Positions 10,509 to 20,078 are shown, numbered from the stretch's first letter. The stretch: DNA of 64,000 nucleotides from Ensifer canadensis (GCF_017488845.2 NZ_CP083370.1:620001-684000), one strand, 5' to 3'. Translations and numbers: made by a program. Notes: a model not told the origin generated them from the letters alone.

Positions 10509-11720
10509 ATGAATGGACCTCTGGCGGCATCGGCGATCGCTTCGGCATGGCCGGGACTGTTCGTGCTATTCGGCCTTGCCTTTGGATGGGCGTGGTCGAT
10601 TGAGAAGAAGCGGCACTATCTGCTGCTTCTGACTGCCGCCTGCCTATTGTTTGCGACAGCGGCGTTTATGCAGATCATGCTGCTGCCCCTCGATATCGGC
10701 GCCAATACCATCCCGACTGGCCTGCTCTATACGCTTGCGGTGCTTGCTGCCGCGGAGGCCATCCTGCGTCGTTCAGGTCGCGGCATGGGCTGGAAGGCGG
10801 CACTCGGGGCAATCGGTGTGATAACCGCTCTGCTTTGGTACTTCTACTATATCAGGCCGAACCTTCTGGTGCGGATCTACGTGCAGGCTTTTGGGTATGG
10901 GTTGATCCTTGCGGCCACCGCCTGGCGCATTCGGGCTCTGCGACATGGTCGCCTTGTAGACCGCGTCCTGTTCTGGGTTGTGGCTGTCGTTGCGATCCAC
11001 TTCTTCCCGCGCACCTGGCTGACATTTGGCACTGACGCGACCGCCAGCATCGAGGCTTTCGGCGCGTCGCTCTTCTGGAACATGATGCAGTTGCTGATCG
11101 CGGCGGCGGGTACAGCGCTTGCCTTCGCGCTGCTTGCGGCGGCGCTGACGGATGTCATGGACGATCTCAGGCGCGAGCGCGATGTCGACCCGCTGACGGG
11201 TGTCCTCAATCGTCGGGGGCTGGAGGAGCGAGTGGCAAGGCTGTTTCGCAATGCGGGTGCACCGCTCAGCCTGATCCTCTGCGATATCGATCATTTCAAG
11301 GCGATCAACGACGCCCATGGACATGCGGCCGGTGACAGAGTGCTGGCGACGTTTGCGGGCGTATTGCGCGACAGCGTGCGTGAAGCAGATCTTGTCGCGC
11401 GGATTGGCGGCGAGGAGTTCGCAATCCTCCTACCTGGGATGGACGTGGATGCGGCGATGGCGGTTGCCGAGTGTATTCGCGAGCGGCTGGCAATTCACCG
11501 TTTTCCTGTTCTTGGCGCGACAGAAAGCGTGACCGCGAGTTTCGGTCTGGCGCAACGCGATGGCAGTGAACGTTTCCAGGCGTTCAGCGCGCGCGCCGAT
11601 GCAAGGCTTTATCGCGCCAAGCGCGAGGGGCGCGACCGGGTCGTGGCTGCGGATATGCCGCTGACCGCTGGGCCGGCAGAGGTTGCTCAGCCGGCAAATG
11701 CAGCCAGTCCGGCTGCCTGA
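10509..11720 (+). CDS. Membrane-bound diguanylate cyclase
   Basis: 403 aa. The N-terminal half has about six membrane segments. The C-terminal GGDEF domain carries DPLTGVLNRRG, the active site GGEEF (residues 300-304) and a canonical product-inhibition site RxxD (READ, 291-294) five residues upstream. It should make cyclic-di-GMP and be feedback inhibited. The open frame starts at 10434, but the ATG at 10509 precedes the first membrane segment and has GGAGGAAA some 12 bases upstream. It is transcribed alone after tRNA-Gln, and an intrinsic terminator follows. Confidence 0.93.
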   Translation: MNGPLAASAIASAWPGLFVLFGLAFGWAWSIEKKRHYLLLLTAACLLFATAAFMQIMLLPLDIGANTIPTGLLYTLAVLAAAEAILRRSGRGMGWKAALGAIGVITALLWYFYYIRPNLLVRIYVQAFGYGLILAATAWRIRALRHGRLVDRVLFWVVAVVAIHFFPRTWLTFGTDATASIEAFGASLFWNMMQLLIAAAGTALAFALLAAALTDVMDDLRRERDVDPLTGVLNRRGLEERVARLFRNAGAPLSLILCDIDHFKAINDAHGHAAGDRVLATFAGVLRDSVREADLVARIGGEEFAILLPGMDVDAAMAVAECIRERLAIHRFPVLGATESVTASFGLAQRDGSERFQAFSARADARLYRAKREGRDRVVAADMPLTAGPAEVAQPANAASPAA

Positions 11721-11770
11721 AGCAATAACCGAGGGCGGCTGGCTTCGGCGGACTATTCCAAGGAAGCAGA

Positions 11771-11798
11771 AAACCCGCCAACTGACGCTGGCGGGTTT
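11771..11798. terminator. Bidirectional terminator
   Basis: AAACCCGCCA and TGGCGGGTTT form a 10-bp stem with an 8-base loop, with A/T runs on both sides. It lies between the diguanylate cyclase gene and the convergent lipoprotein gene. Confidence 0.8.
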
Positions 11799-11827
11799 CA
11801 AATGTCTGCCCCTTGATGCGCCGGTTA

Positions 11828-12262
11828 TCAGCTTGCCGGTGCAGCCGGCTTTTCCGCCTTGGCGCCGCCGAGGAATTCTTCGCACCAGCTCGGGCCGTCG
11901 GCGCGCTTGTGGTCACCGACCAGGCGGATCGAGCGGATGACATAGTCCGAAGAGACGGTCAGCTGCACCGAGCAGCTCAGATATTCCGTGCGGGCCGAGG
12001 AGATACGCTTGCCGCGCTTGCCGTCCTTGCCGGTTTCGTACTGGGCCGGGGTCTTGCGGGTCTTATAGCCGCCCTTCCAGTTGTAGACGGTGGAACTGCC
12101 GCTTTCGACGTCGGAGAGCGGAGGACCATACTGGGCGAAGAAGCCGCCGGCCGGCTGACCGAGCCAACGCGATTCAACTGCGTTTCTGGAAATCGCCGTC
12201 GTCGTGGTGCAGCCTGCGAGCACAAGCGCGAGGCCTGCCACCGTCATCATGCGGAAGTTCAT
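11828..12262 (-). CDS. Small lipoprotein of unknown function
   Basis: 144 aa. The lipoprotein signal MNFRMMTVAGLALVLAGC has its lipobox Cys at residue 18. The mature domain carries LGQPAGGFFAQYGPP and SSTVYNWKGGY, and later Cys residues may form a disulfide; an Ala/Pro/Lys-rich tail follows. The ATG at 12262 has AGGGACG upstream; the frame is open to 12367 without support. The GPP...YNW pattern occurs in rhizobial lipoproteins that may bind envelope components; function unknown. Confidence 0.8.
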   Translation of the reverse strand: MNFRMMTVAGLALVLAGCTTTTAISRNAVESRWLGQPAGGFFAQYGPPLSDVESGSSTVYNWKGGYKTRKTPAQYETGKDGKRGKRISSARTEYLSCSVQLTVSSDYVIRSIRLVGDHKRADGPSWCEEFLGGAKAEKPAAPAS

Positions 12263-12652
12263 GTTTTCGTCCCTTTGGCTCTCGTTCGGAAGTAGGCGTG
12301 GCGCGCGCGCCCCAATCCCCTGAGTTTGCGCGCTTTCCGCTGAGCCTCTAGCGCCAAAAGCCGGCAAAGAAAATCCGCTGTCTGCATTCTATCTAAGGAA
12401 AATGCGAAGCGTTGCAGAAAGTCCCTATCTGGCCCCGGAAACCTCACCGCAACGTGATCGGTTGAAGTCGTTTCTGGTCCCTTCGCCCGCCGCTGCGGGC
12501 ATGGGAAACCGTTGCTCCATTTCGATGCGAATCGCTCCGCGGGAGGGCTTCTGGTGGGCGCGGTCTTCGCCGAGACGCGAAAGCGCTAGAGTTTCGTCGG
12601 TGCGCAGGCATTGTCCGCTCCGCTGTGTCGGTCAGGGGCGGCTCCTGTGGGT
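12263..12652. other. Intergenic stretch without a convincing gene
   Basis: About 390 bases upstream of the lipoprotein gene and after the stop of the next minus-strand gene. It holds a GCCCGC/GCGGGC hairpin near 12486-12502. Frames here lack ribosome sites and give basic, low-complexity peptides. Confidence 0.45.
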
Positions 12653-13126
12653 CTACTCCCCGATCAGCTTGCAGCCGATCTTGGTGGCGCTCCCGGCGAT
12701 CGCCTTCAGCGGACCGTCATAGACATCGCAATCGAGCAGGTTGTCCGGGCCGCTGCGACGGGCGGAATGGACGTTGATGTTGACGAGAGGTTCGCCGTCC
12801 TTGACCCAATGCAGCCGCGTCTCGATGTCGCCCTTGCCGGGGATCGCCACCACGGCCGGTTCGCCATCGCGCTCGGTCCTGTCCTCGCCGAGATCGATCA
12901 TGCCGATCTGATCAGCATGCTCTTCTGCGCCCGCCGCCGGCTCGCCGGAATAATAGGCCGCGATCACGACCCCTTCCTTCAGCGCCTGAAGTTTGCTCGC
13001 GGCGGCCTGCGAGAAGGAAAGATCCACTTCAAAGCCCCAGGGTCCGGCAATATCGGCACCAGCCGGGCCAGCCAAGAGACCAAGGATCATTGCGGCAAGC
13101 GACACGGGACGGATGATGGGCGACAC
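12653..13126 (-). CDS. Exported protein of unknown function
   Basis: 157 aa with a signal peptide (VSPIIRPVSLAAMILGLLAG, cut after AGA). The mature part has GFEVDLSFSQAAASKLQAL and VVIAAYYSGEP, and ends with a Cys pair (LLDCDVY, IGCKLIGE). The start is GTG at 13126, chosen for the AAGGAG 7 bases upstream; the longer frame to 13198 gives a Cys-rich N-terminus that makes no signal sequence. The pattern suggests a small periplasmic beta-sandwich protein; no family named. Confidence 0.75.
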   Translation of the reverse strand: MSPIIRPVSLAAMILGLLAGPAGADIAGPWGFEVDLSFSQAAASKLQALKEGVVIAAYYSGEPAAGAEEHADQIGMIDLGEDRTERDGEPAVVAIPGKGDIETRLHWVKDGEPLVNINVHSARRSGPDNLLDCDVYDGPLKAIAGSATKIGCKLIGE

Positions 13127-13398
13127 GGCAGCACTCCTTGGCAATGGCGGGCAAAAAAGCGGACACAGCAGACAATCGACACGGGCCATCCCCGTCAAGG
13201 GGCGGCCTCAAGCACGAGCAGTCGCCTTCTGTCCTGGTCGATTGCTGGTGTGCCTGACGGGTGTGTCGGACAAGAGGCGGAACGCGGTTTCGGCCGGGGT
13301 TTTCCACTGTACCGGCTTTTTTGGCGAGACCGAGAAGGTTTTTCGAAATAGGCGCTTGTGCAATCCAAATGCCTGTTCTATAGAGGCGCCGCTGGTCA

Positions 13399-13475
13399 CG
13401 GAGTGTAGCGCAGTCTGGTAGCGCACCACGTTCGGGACGTGGGGGTCGGAGGTTCGAATCCTCTCACTCCGACCA
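13399..13475 (+). tRNA. tRNA-Pro (anticodon CGG)
   Basis: Acceptor CGGAGTG pairs with CACTCCG. The anticodon stem CCACG/CGTGG encloses TTCGGGA, giving CGG. The T arm is GGAGG-TTCGAAT-CCTCT, and the CCA end is encoded. No integrated element is recognisable downstream. Confidence 0.97.
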
Positions 13476-13814
13476 GCTAAATCAATCCCTTAATTCGTTT
13501 TCTGTTCGGCCCGTTTTTGAGTGCGGACCGATTGCGGGCGCCTTCAGGGTAACGCAAGTCGTGGGCTTGTGAAGTTCGTCTCCGCATACGGATTGGCCCG
13601 CCTTAATTTGGCGCTGGCCGCTTATCCATTCTCCTCCGTGTTCGACATCTCCTCGAAGTTCTATTGCGGCGCGTGATTCCCTCTGGTGCGCGTTTCGCAG
13701 GCGTGAACGCGCCGTTCGTCGAATAACGGTGCATTGGTGGATGTTCGACTTGTTGGTCGATAACTAAGGGTTGTAGTCTCGGCAACTACATTGTCGTTGT
13801 CGAGAGGATAGGGA
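13476..13814. other. Intergenic stretch after tRNA-Pro
   Basis: About 340 bases with no credible gene. An inverted repeat TGTAGT/ACTACA (13772-13790, 7-base spacer) lies 25 bases before the next start codon and could be an operator or part of its promoter. Confidence 0.4.
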
Positions 13815-14234
13815 ATGTTGTTTAGGCGGATAATAGTCGCATCGGCGCTGGTTCTGGCGAGCCACGGACTGGCGCAGGCGCAGAGCTGCGAGAAAAACTT
13901 CAAGGTATCCGGTGTGCCGCTGGTGACGGCCATCAGCTACAAGACCTGGCAGGAATTTTCCAAGCTGAAACCCGACACGGCCTTGCAGCGGCTTGCCCAG
14001 GGCGTTGCCGCCGAAGGGTTCTCGGGCATCAAGGTCAACAAGTCGCTCGGCACTGTCGACGCATTCCAGGAAACGACCGGTTCAGGACGCATCCAGACGC
14101 TGCGGGTCGTTGCTCGCAAGCGCGGTGCCGGCACGCGCGTCGATGCCATCTTCGACATCCAGGCCGGACAGGTGACCTCCAAGGACATCGTGCGCGACGG
14201 TCTCTGCAACATCGTTCGCTCGGCGACGGAGTAG
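13815..14234 (+). CDS. Exported protein of unknown function
   Basis: 139 aa. Signal peptide MLFRRIIVASALVLASHGLAQA is followed by a small mature domain with two Cys (SCEKNF near the N-terminus, GLCNIVRS near the C-terminus) that could form a disulfide. A central AAEGFSGIKVNKSLGTVDAFQ segment resembles small periplasmic alpha/beta proteins. AGGATAGGG precedes the ATG closely. It is transcribed alone; no family recognised. Confidence 0.78.
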   Translation: MLFRRIIVASALVLASHGLAQAQSCEKNFKVSGVPLVTAISYKTWQEFSKLKPDTALQRLAQGVAAEGFSGIKVNKSLGTVDAFQETTGSGRIQTLRVVARKRGAGTRVDAIFDIQAGQVTSKDIVRDGLCNIVRSATE

Positions 14235-14392
14235 TCGCAGGCGGCTGCTGGCCGTTCGTTTGCGCGGTGCGGCCAAACACCAGTCGGGATGACGGCCGCA
14301 CAGCCATGCGGGGCTCGCTGCCGTGGCGCGATCAAGTACAAGCTGGAAGCGAACTGTGCCGCTGGGTGGGGGGCACGACGGCCCCCGCGTCT

Positions 14393-14572
14393 TCAGCGTT
14401 GTTTTTCCAAAGCCTTCAGCACGGATTGGCCGATTGCCTGCGCTTGCAGCATCGAGGAGAAGTTGCCCTGAGCCGGATGGGTGACGCCGCGATACTTGAC
14501 GACGAAGCACCATTTGCCGTTCATGCGCTTCTCGACGGTCACGGTCGTCTCCGGTTTTTTATCCGTGGTCAT
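14393..14572 (-). CDS. Small conserved-looking hypothetical protein
   Basis: 59 aa, no membrane segment. Sequence TVTVEKRMNGKWCFVVKYRGVTH suggests a small beta sheet, followed by a helix (SMLQAQAIGQSVLKALEK). The start at 14572 has an AAGGAG box at good spacing; the upstream in-frame extension to 14689 is unsupported. Convergent with the exported protein at 13815. Confidence 0.65.
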   Translation of the reverse strand: MTTDKKPETTVTVEKRMNGKWCFVVKYRGVTHPAQGNFSSMLQAQAIGQSVLKALEKQR

Positions 14573-14781
14573 CTTCGTCTCCTTGAGATCCTGCGCGCCG
14601 CCGCGTGGGCAATGCCTGATATCCGCATGACGCGGTCCATGTCCATAGACGTCTGGTTTATGTCGGCTATCGTGACGTGATAGAAACAAAGTTGCGATAT
14701 CTGACGGTTTTTTGTTCGAAGCGTGTTGAAGCCGCCGGTTGTGGCGCCTAGACAGCCCTCATCACGCCAAGGAGTAAAATT

Positions 14782-15741
14782 TTGAAGGCTGTCGCATCGT
14801 TTTCCGCGTTCGTCGGGCGCACATTCGCGCTCTGGGTCATTCTCTTCGCCGTTCTCGGCTTTGTCTTCCCGGATATTTTCAAGCAGATCACGCCCTATAT
14901 CGTTACGCTGCTTGGCATTATCATGTTCGGCATGGGCCTCACCATTTCGCTCGACGATTTCAAGGAAGTCGCCAAGCGCCCGTTCGAGGTCGGCATCGGC
15001 GTCATCTCACAGTTTCTGATCATGCCCTTGCTGGCCGTGTTGCTGACGGCCATCATCCCGATGTCGCCGGAAGTGGCCGCCGGTGTCATTCTCGTCGGCT
15101 GCTGCCCGGGCGGCACCTCGAGCAACGTCATGACATACCTCTCGAAGGGCGATGTCGCGCTGTCGGTGGCCTGCACTAGCGTCACCACGCTTCTGGCCCC
15201 GGTCGTCACGCCGTTTCTCGTCTGGACCTTTGCCAGCCAGTATCTGCCGGTTGATGCGATGGCGATGTTCATGAGCATCGTCAAGGTCGTGCTGGTGCCG
15301 CTGGCGTTGGGCTTTCTTTTGCAGAAGCTGCTGCCGGGCCTGGTCAAGGCCGCGGTGCCGGCATTGCCGCTGGTCAGCGTTGCGGGCATCGTGTTGATCG
15401 TTGCCGCCGTCGTCGGCGCCAGCAAGGGCGCTATCGCCAGCTCCGGCCTGCTGATCTTCGCGGTCGTCGTTCTGCACAATGGCCTCGGCTATCTGCTCGG
15501 CTTCTTCGCCGCCAAGGCCGCCGGCCTGTCACTTGCCAAGCGCAAGGCGATCGCCATCGAGGTCGGCATGCAGAACAGCGGTCTCGGCGCGGCTCTGGCC
15601 AATGCCTATTTCTCGCCCGTGGCTGCCGTGCCGAGCGCGATCTTCAGCGTCTGGCACAACATTTCCGGCGCGCTGCTTGCCAACTACTTCGCAAGCCGCA
15701 CGGAAGACGAAAACGTCGAGCCCGTGGTCATCACACGCTGA
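14782..15741 (+). CDS. Bile acid:sodium symporter (BASS) family transporter
   Basis: 319 aa, about nine to ten membrane helices, the full BASS length. Family motifs are visible: [12 protein letters not shown] near residue 50-60, [24 protein letters not shown] (about 107-130), and the conserved late helix with [13 protein letters not shown]. Bacterial members import organic anions such as pantoate or 2-keto acids with sodium; the substrate here is unknown. The start is TTG at 14782 with AAGGAG 8 bases upstream; no ATG fits the first helix. It is single and followed by a family-A repeat and a hairpin. Confidence 0.92.
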   Translation: MKAVASFSAFVGRTFALWVILFAVLGFVFPDIFKQITPYIVTLLGIIMFGMGLTISLDDFKEVAKRPFEVGIGVISQFLIMPLLAVLLTAIIPMSPEVAAGVILVGCCPGGTSSNVMTYLSKGDVALSVACTSVTTLLAPVVTPFLVWTFASQYLPVDAMAMFMSIVKVVLVPLALGFLLQKLLPGLVKAAVPALPLVSVAGIVLIVAAVVGASKGAIASSGLLIFAVVVLHNGLGYLLGFFAAKAAGLSLAKRKAIAIEVGMQNSGLGAALANAYFSPVAAVPSAIFSVWHNISGALLANYFASRTEDENVEPVVITR

Positions 15742-15748
15742 TCGGGAA

Positions 15749-15852
15749 CTACAGCGCCGCGCGTCTTATTAGACGCGCAAAGGTCGCTGTAGCACTTTGA
15801 ATGGCTGCATGTTTTTATCGTTAAATCGAATAGGATTTAAGGAAACATGCAG
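15749..15852 (+). repeat. Dispersed double-hairpin repeat, family A, copy 3
   Basis: Same orientation as the copy at 419. CTACAGCG...CGCTGTAG encloses the GCGCGTCT/AGACGCGC stem. CTGCATGTTT...AAACATGCAG encloses AAATC/GATTT. It starts 8 bases after the stop of the BASS transporter gene. Confidence 0.9.
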
Positions 15853-15869
15853 CAGCTTCGAATGACAGG

Positions 15870-15895
15870 AGAGGGCTCGCAAGGGCCCTTTCTTG
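15870..15895 (+). terminator. Probable intrinsic terminator of the BASS gene
   Basis: AGAGGGC and GCCCTTT pair (one G-T) around an 8-base loop and are followed by TTCTTGTT. It sits just after the family-A repeat. Confidence 0.55.
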
Positions 15896-16056
15896 TTGCA
15901 CGGCCAAAGCCTGCAAGTGCATAGCCAGGCGGACTGTCCCACGGCGTTTGGAAACGGTGAAACAGCCCTATCGATCATCATGATCGACGCGCCAAATTAC
16001 AAATGCCCCGGTGAATTTGAACCAAGTTATTCGCGACCGCCAATCAAGGTGAAGCA

Positions 16057-16131
16057 ATGTCGACAAGTGTCCCATTTTGGGACGATCGCATCTTGGGCGT
16101 CACGCGTGCGGCCATTTTCCGATCGTTCTAG
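16057..16131 (+). CDS. Candidate 24-aa small protein
   Basis: A short frame starting MSTSVPFWDDRILGVTRAA, with AAGGTG at good spacing before the ATG. It includes the palindromic TCCCATTTTGGGA inside the codons. It lies in a 440-base gap and is followed by GCGGGTG/CACCCGC arms. The support is only the ribosome site and isolation, so it may be chance. Confidence 0.25.
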   Translation: MSTSVPFWDDRILGVTRAAIFRSF

Positions 16132-16297
16132 CGGTGGCAGAAGCTGCGGGTGAGGGGCAGTCTCCAACGCCGCACCCGCCTACGTCGGGTCACGTTATTG
16201 TTCAATTGGAAACGGCCTGTTCATCGAATGGCGTCTTATCAGGGTGAACAATAAGCGCGATATTATCTTCAACAATCGTTCTCCCAGTGAGGCTCAG

Positions 16298-16441
16298 ATG
16301 TTGAAGGAACCGATATTCACATTCCGCGAGATCGCCATATGGTCTGCCATCCTCGGCAGCGTCGTCGGATACCAGCTTTGGCAGCACACAGATCCCGCGC
16401 CGCTGACGATGGTGCTTCCGAGCATCGAGCAGCGGTCGTAA
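16298..16441 (+). CDS. Candidate small single-span membrane protein
   Basis: 47 aa. MLKEPIFTFREIAIW leads into one hydrophobic segment (IWSAILGSVVGYQLW), then a short polar tail. GAGG lies 7 bases before the ATG. A longer in-frame start at 16244 lacks a ribosome site, and the opposing frame 16202-16387 is less plausible. Small membrane proteins of this size are common; function unknown. Confidence 0.42.
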   Translation: MLKEPIFTFREIAIWSAILGSVVGYQLWQHTDPAPLTMVLPSIEQRS

Positions 16442-16471
16442 TTTAAAGGCAATCCGGCGCGGCGCGAAACG

Positions 16472-16666
16472 CTACTCCTCAGGCATTCCGTTGCGCCGCG
16501 CGGCCTGCAATAACTCGATCTCACCGGCCGTCGGACCAAACTGGCTCTGAAGCCGTTTTGTTTCCTCAGCGTCCAACCGGTACTTTCGCGCAAAGGCCTC
16601 GATCGTCACGGCCCGCCCAAGAAAGCTTCGGCGCGGCACGTCCTCCCGTTCATGGTCCAGCATCAT
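16472..16666 (-). CDS. Small hypothetical protein
   Basis: 64 aa with a strong AAGGAGGAG ribosome site before two consecutive ATGs (16666/16663). The sequence VTIEAFARKYRLDAEETKRLQSQFGPTAGEIELLQAARR looks like a small helical, possibly DNA-binding-like, bundle. No membrane segment. It lies downstream of the cysN terminator on the same strand as cysN but is probably separate. Confidence 0.7.
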   Translation of the reverse strand: MMLDHEREDVPRRSFLGRAVTIEAFARKYRLDAEETKRLQSQFGPTAGEIELLQAARRNGMPEE

Positions 16667-16772
16667 GGCTGCTCCTCCTTCCCGGTTCTTTGGAAGTAGT
16701 GCGGCAGGTCGTTTCGGGAAGAGGCGGTAGGAGCAATCTGGCGAGGCATCAAAAATAGATCAGCAGAAACGG

Positions 16773-16796
16773 AAAAAGGGCCCTCGTGGGCCCTTT
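16773..16796 (-). terminator. Intrinsic terminator of cysHDN
   Basis: AAAGGGCCC/GGGCCCTTT form a 9-bp stem with a 4-base loop; read on the minus strand it is followed by five T. It lies 22 bases after the cysN stop. Confidence 0.88.
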
Positions 16797-16817
16797 CTGA
16801 TCTTGGGGGAGTGGCGA

Positions 16818-18323
16818 TCAGCCGTCGATCGTGTCGATGATCTCGCTCGCGCGGCCAGCGCTGACGCGACGCACTTCTGCATCCTCGCGACGACCCGCAA
16901 ACAGCTCGGTTGCCATCAGCTGGTCGGCGAGATCGGCGGGCAGCGACAGGATCACGCGGGCGTCTTCCGTATGGATGCCGCCGAGCGCCGAGCGCTTGGC
17001 CGTGATCATGCCGCCGGCCACCGTGTTGTTGGTGTCGGGATCGATCAGGATGAAGGCGCCGGTCGTCCGATTCTGCTCATAAGGGTCGAAGATCGCCTGT
17101 TCGTCGAAGGCAAGGTGAACCTTGCCGATGGCGTTCATCGGCAACTGGTCTGCGTGCTCCCACTTGCCCGTCTTCAGGTCCAGCTGGCTTGCCGGCTGCA
17201 CCTGCACACGCTGGCGGCGGCTGCCGCTTTTCAGCCAGTAGCGCTTGCCCGGCTGGATGCCATCAGGCTGCAGCGCAACGATCTGGGCGTCGAAGGCAAG
17301 GCCCGTCAGCGGCTGGCTGTCGATGGCGACGATCATGTCGCCGCGCGAAACGTCGACCTGGCGGTCGAGCACCAGGGTGATGGCATCGCCGGCGACCGCA
17401 GCGTTGCGCACGAGGTCGAAGGTGACGATCTTGGTGACGTTGGCAACCATGCCCGAGGGCAGGATCACGACGCTGTCGCCGGGCTTGACCGCGCCGCCGG
17501 CAACCGTTCCCTGGTAGCCGCGGAAGCTTTCGCCCGGGCGCGAGACGCGCTGCACCGGCAGGCGGAAGCCGACGGTCTGGGAGGAGCGTGTCGTCGCCAG
17601 TTCAAGCACTTCGACCAGGGTCGGGCCATCGTACCAGGGCATCGAAGCGCGGCCGTCGTAAACGACGTTCTCGCCCTTCAGTGCCGAAAGCGGAATTGCC
17701 GTGACCTGGCGCACGCCGAGCGATAGCGCCAGCTCACGAAACTCGTGGCTGATCTGGTCGAACCGGGCGCGGTCATAGTCCGTCAGGTCGATCTTGTTGA
17801 CCGCCAGAACGAACTGCTTGATGCCCATCAGGGTCGCGATCGTCGCGTGCCGCCGAGTCTGCTCGAGCAGGCCGACGCGGGCGTCGACCAGCAACACCGC
17901 GAGGTCGGCCGTCGACGCGCCGGTTGCCATGTTGCGGGTATATTGCTCATGGCCGGGTGTGTCGGCGACGATGAAGGAGCGCTTGTCGGTGGAGAAATAC
18001 CGATAGGCGACGTCGATGGTGATGCCCTGTTCGCGCTCGGCCTGCAGGCCGTCGAGCAGGAGCGCGAAGTCCGGCAGGCCGAGATCGTTCTGCTTGCCGT
18101 TGGAATCACGCCGCAGCGTCGCCGCCTGATCTTCCTTGACCGCCTTGGTATCCCAAAGCAGTCGACCGATCAGCGTCGATTTCCCGTCGTCGACCGAGCC
18201 GCAGGTGATGAGGCGAAGGGGGCGGCTGTCGCGCGTTGCGCGGACCGATTCGGACGCCGGAAACGCCAGAACGTGAGCGGCTGCGTCTTCCTGAACGGCA
18301 TTCGCGGTTGCTGGTGCGGTCAT
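16818..18323 (-). CDS. cysN: Sulfate adenylyltransferase, large (GTPase) subunit
   Basis: 501 aa. With CysD it activates sulfate to APS, driven by GTP hydrolysis. Translation-GTPase motifs are present: P-loop GSVDDGKST (42-50), DTPGHEQYTRN, and NKIDLTDY; EF-Tu-like beta barrels follow. It ends without a C-terminal APS kinase domain, unlike NodQ/CysNC fusions, which fits a pathway that reduces APS directly. Its ATG shares one base with the cysD stop (TGATG), so the two are translationally coupled. It is the last gene of cysHDN, with a terminator just after. Confidence 0.96.
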   Translation of the reverse strand: MTAPATANAVQEDAAAHVLAFPASESVRATRDSRPLRLITCGSVDDGKSTLIGRLLWDTKAVKEDQAATLRRDSNGKQNDLGLPDFALLLDGLQAEREQGITIDVAYRYFSTDKRSFIVADTPGHEQYTRNMATGASTADLAVLLVDARVGLLEQTRRHATIATLMGIKQFVLAVNKIDLTDYDRARFDQISHEFRELALSLGVRQVTAIPLSALKGENVVYDGRASMPWYDGPTLVEVLELATTRSSQTVGFRLPVQRVSRPGESFRGYQGTVAGGAVKPGDSVVILPSGMVANVTKIVTFDLVRNAAVAGDAITLVLDRQVDVSRGDMIVAIDSQPLTGLAFDAQIVALQPDGIQPGKRYWLKSGSRRQRVQVQPASQLDLKTGKWEHADQLPMNAIGKVHLAFDEQAIFDPYEQNRTTGAFILIDPDTNNTVAGGMITAKRSALGGIHTEDARVILSLPADLADQLMATELFAGRREDAEVRRVSAGRASEIIDTIDG

Positions 18324-19276
18324 CAGAAATATCCTTCGCGTTTTTTCTTTTCCATCGAACCGGATTGGTCACGGTCGATGGCGCGGCCCTGGCGTTCGGA
18401 TACGGTCGCGGTTTCAAGTTCGGAGATGATGTCGTCGAGCGACGTGGCGTCGGAGCGGATGGCGCCGGTCAGCGGGAAGCATCCGAGCGTACGGAAGCGG
18501 ATCACTTCCTCGCGCTTGGCCTCACCCGGCAGCAGTTCGAGACGCGGGTCTTCGGCAAGGATCATCATGCCGTCGCGTTCGACGACCGGCCGTTTCTTGG
18601 CGAAATAAAGCGGCACGATCGGAATGTCTTCGGCCTGGATGTAGCGCCAGATGTCGACCTCGGTCCAGTTCGACAACGGGAAGGCGCGCACGCTCTCGCC
18701 CTTGCGCACCATGCCGTTATAGACGTTCCAAAGCTCGGGACGCTGGTTGCGTGGATCCCAGCGGTGGTCTGGGGTGCGGAAGGAGTAGATGCGCTCCTTG
18801 GCGCGCGAGGCCTCTTCGTCGCGGCGCGCGCCGCCGAAAGCGGCGTCATACTGGCCGGCGTCGAGCGCCTGGCGCAGCGCCTCGGTCTTCATGATGTCGG
18901 TGTAGAGCGCCGAACCGTGGCTGAACGGCGTGACGTTCTCCTGAGCGCCGCGCGGATTAACGTGCTCGATCAGGTCGAGGTCGTAGCGCTTCACGATCTC
19001 GTCGCGAAACGTGATCATCTCGGCAAACTTCCAGCCGGTGTTGACGTGCAGCAGCGGAAAGGGAACGCGGCCGGGATAGAAGGCCTTGCGCGCCAGGTGC
19101 AGCAGCACCGAGGAATCCTTGCCGATCGAGTAGAGCATGACAGGGCGTTCAAACTCGGCGGCCACTTCGCGGAAGATGTGGATCGCTTCGTTTTCGAGCG
19201 CCTTCAAATGCGGGTCAAGCGGCGGCTTGGTGCTCTGCGGATTGTGCAGTTCCGTTTCCGGATGGGTAAGAGGCAT
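18323..19276 (-). CDS. cysD: Sulfate adenylyltransferase, small subunit
   Basis: 317 aa. ATP-pyrophosphatase-type nucleotidyltransferase that forms APS from ATP and sulfate with CysN. The PP-loop [10 protein letters not shown] is near residue 50, and [13 protein letters not shown] and RNQRPELWN are typical of CysD. The frame is open to 19495, overlapping cysH, but the ATG at 19276 has CGGAGA upstream and begins the conserved protein. It follows cysH by 46 bases and is coupled to cysN. Confidence 0.96.
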   Translation of the reverse strand: MPLTHPETELHNPQSTKPPLDPHLKALENEAIHIFREVAAEFERPVMLYSIGKDSSVLLHLARKAFYPGRVPFPLLHVNTGWKFAEMITFRDEIVKRYDLDLIEHVNPRGAQENVTPFSHGSALYTDIMKTEALRQALDAGQYDAAFGGARRDEEASRAKERIYSFRTPDHRWDPRNQRPELWNVYNGMVRKGESVRAFPLSNWTEVDIWRYIQAEDIPIVPLYFAKKRPVVERDGMMILAEDPRLELLPGEAKREEVIRFRTLGCFPLTGAIRSDATSLDDIISELETATVSERQGRAIDRDQSGSMEKKKREGYF

Positions 19277-19322
19277 TTCAGTCTCCGGGAGGATCTTTGT
19301 CTTGGGAGGAGCGCGCCAGCCC

Positions 19323-20078
19323 TCAGGCGGCGCTGCTCGAAGTCGGGATGATGGAACTGGCGGTCTCTGGGACGTGAAGCCCGCATTCGCGCTTCTCGTC
19401 GTTTTCCCACCACCAGCGGCCGGCCCGTTCGGGCTCGCCCGGCTTGATGGCGCGGGTGCAGGGTTCGCAGCCGATCGAGGGATAACCGCGGGCATGCAGC
19501 GGGTTCACAGGAACGGCGTTGGCAGTGACGTAACTGCGGATGGTTTCGATGTCCCAGTCGGCGAGCGGATTGATCTTGATGAGGCCGCGCTCAGCATCCG
19601 CTTCGGCAAAGGGTGTCGCTGCCCGGTTGCCGGACTGGCCGCGGCGAAGCCCCGTCACCCAGTAGCTGGCGCCTTCGAGTGCGCGTGCAAGCGGCTTCAG
19701 CTTGCGCGCGTCACAACAGGCATGCCTGGCTTCGACGCTGTCATAAAAGCCGTTGGCACCATATTGCGCGGCATAGGCGTCGACGTCTGCCTTTTCCGGA
19801 TGAAAACGCTTGATCAGGATGCCATAGGTCTCTTCGGTCTTGTCGATCAGCGCCACCGTCTCGTTGAAGAGGCGGCCGGTCTGCAGCGTGGCGACATCGA
19901 CCGCCAGCTGGTTCTCGCCGATGACGGCCGTGATCACCTGATCTTCGATACCGAGCGACGTGGTAAAGACGGCACGGCCTTCAAGGCCGGCAACGAGCGC
20001 GAGACGTCCTGCGAGATCCAGGACTTCAAGCGCTTGGTTCAGAGCTTTCGCGGTGGCGTCGAGGGGTGACGTGGTCAT
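19323..20078 (-). CDS. cysH: Assimilatory adenylylsulfate (APS/PAPS) reductase
   Basis: 251 aa. It reduces activated sulfate to sulfite using thioredoxin. [10 protein letters not shown] marks the nucleotide-binding part. The Cys pairs HACCDARK and GCEPCTR are those that ligate a 4Fe-4S cluster in APS-type reductases, and the C-terminal catalytic motif is ECGLH. The two Cys pairs together with a CysN lacking a kinase domain argue for APS rather than PAPS. The ATG at 20078 has AGGACG upstream; the TTG at 20096 is unneeded. First gene of cysHDN. Confidence 0.95.
   Translation of the reverse strand: MTTSPLDATAKALNQALEVLDLAGRLALVAGLEGRAVFTTSLGIEDQVITAVIGENQLAVDVATLQTGRLFNETVALIDKTEETYGILIKRFHPEKADVDAYAAQYGANGFYDSVEARHACCDARKLKPLARALEGASYWVTGLRRGQSGNRAATPFAEADAERGLIKINPLADWDIETIRSYVTANAVPVNPLHARGYPSIGCEPCTRAIKPGEPERAGRWWWENDEKRECGLHVPETASSIIPTSSSAA

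Noticed and set aside
10200..13475. tRNA-Gln and tRNA-Pro as integration sites of a mobile element
   Set aside because: No integrase, no direct repeat of the tRNA 3' ends and no composition change were seen between or after them.
16202..16387. 61-codon minus-strand frame
   Set aside because: It lacks a ribosome site and overlaps a more plausible plus-strand small membrane-protein frame.
16803..19351. Plus-strand frames opposite cysN and cysD
   Set aside because: Antisense to clear enzyme genes; composition is typical of the opposite strand of GC-rich codons.
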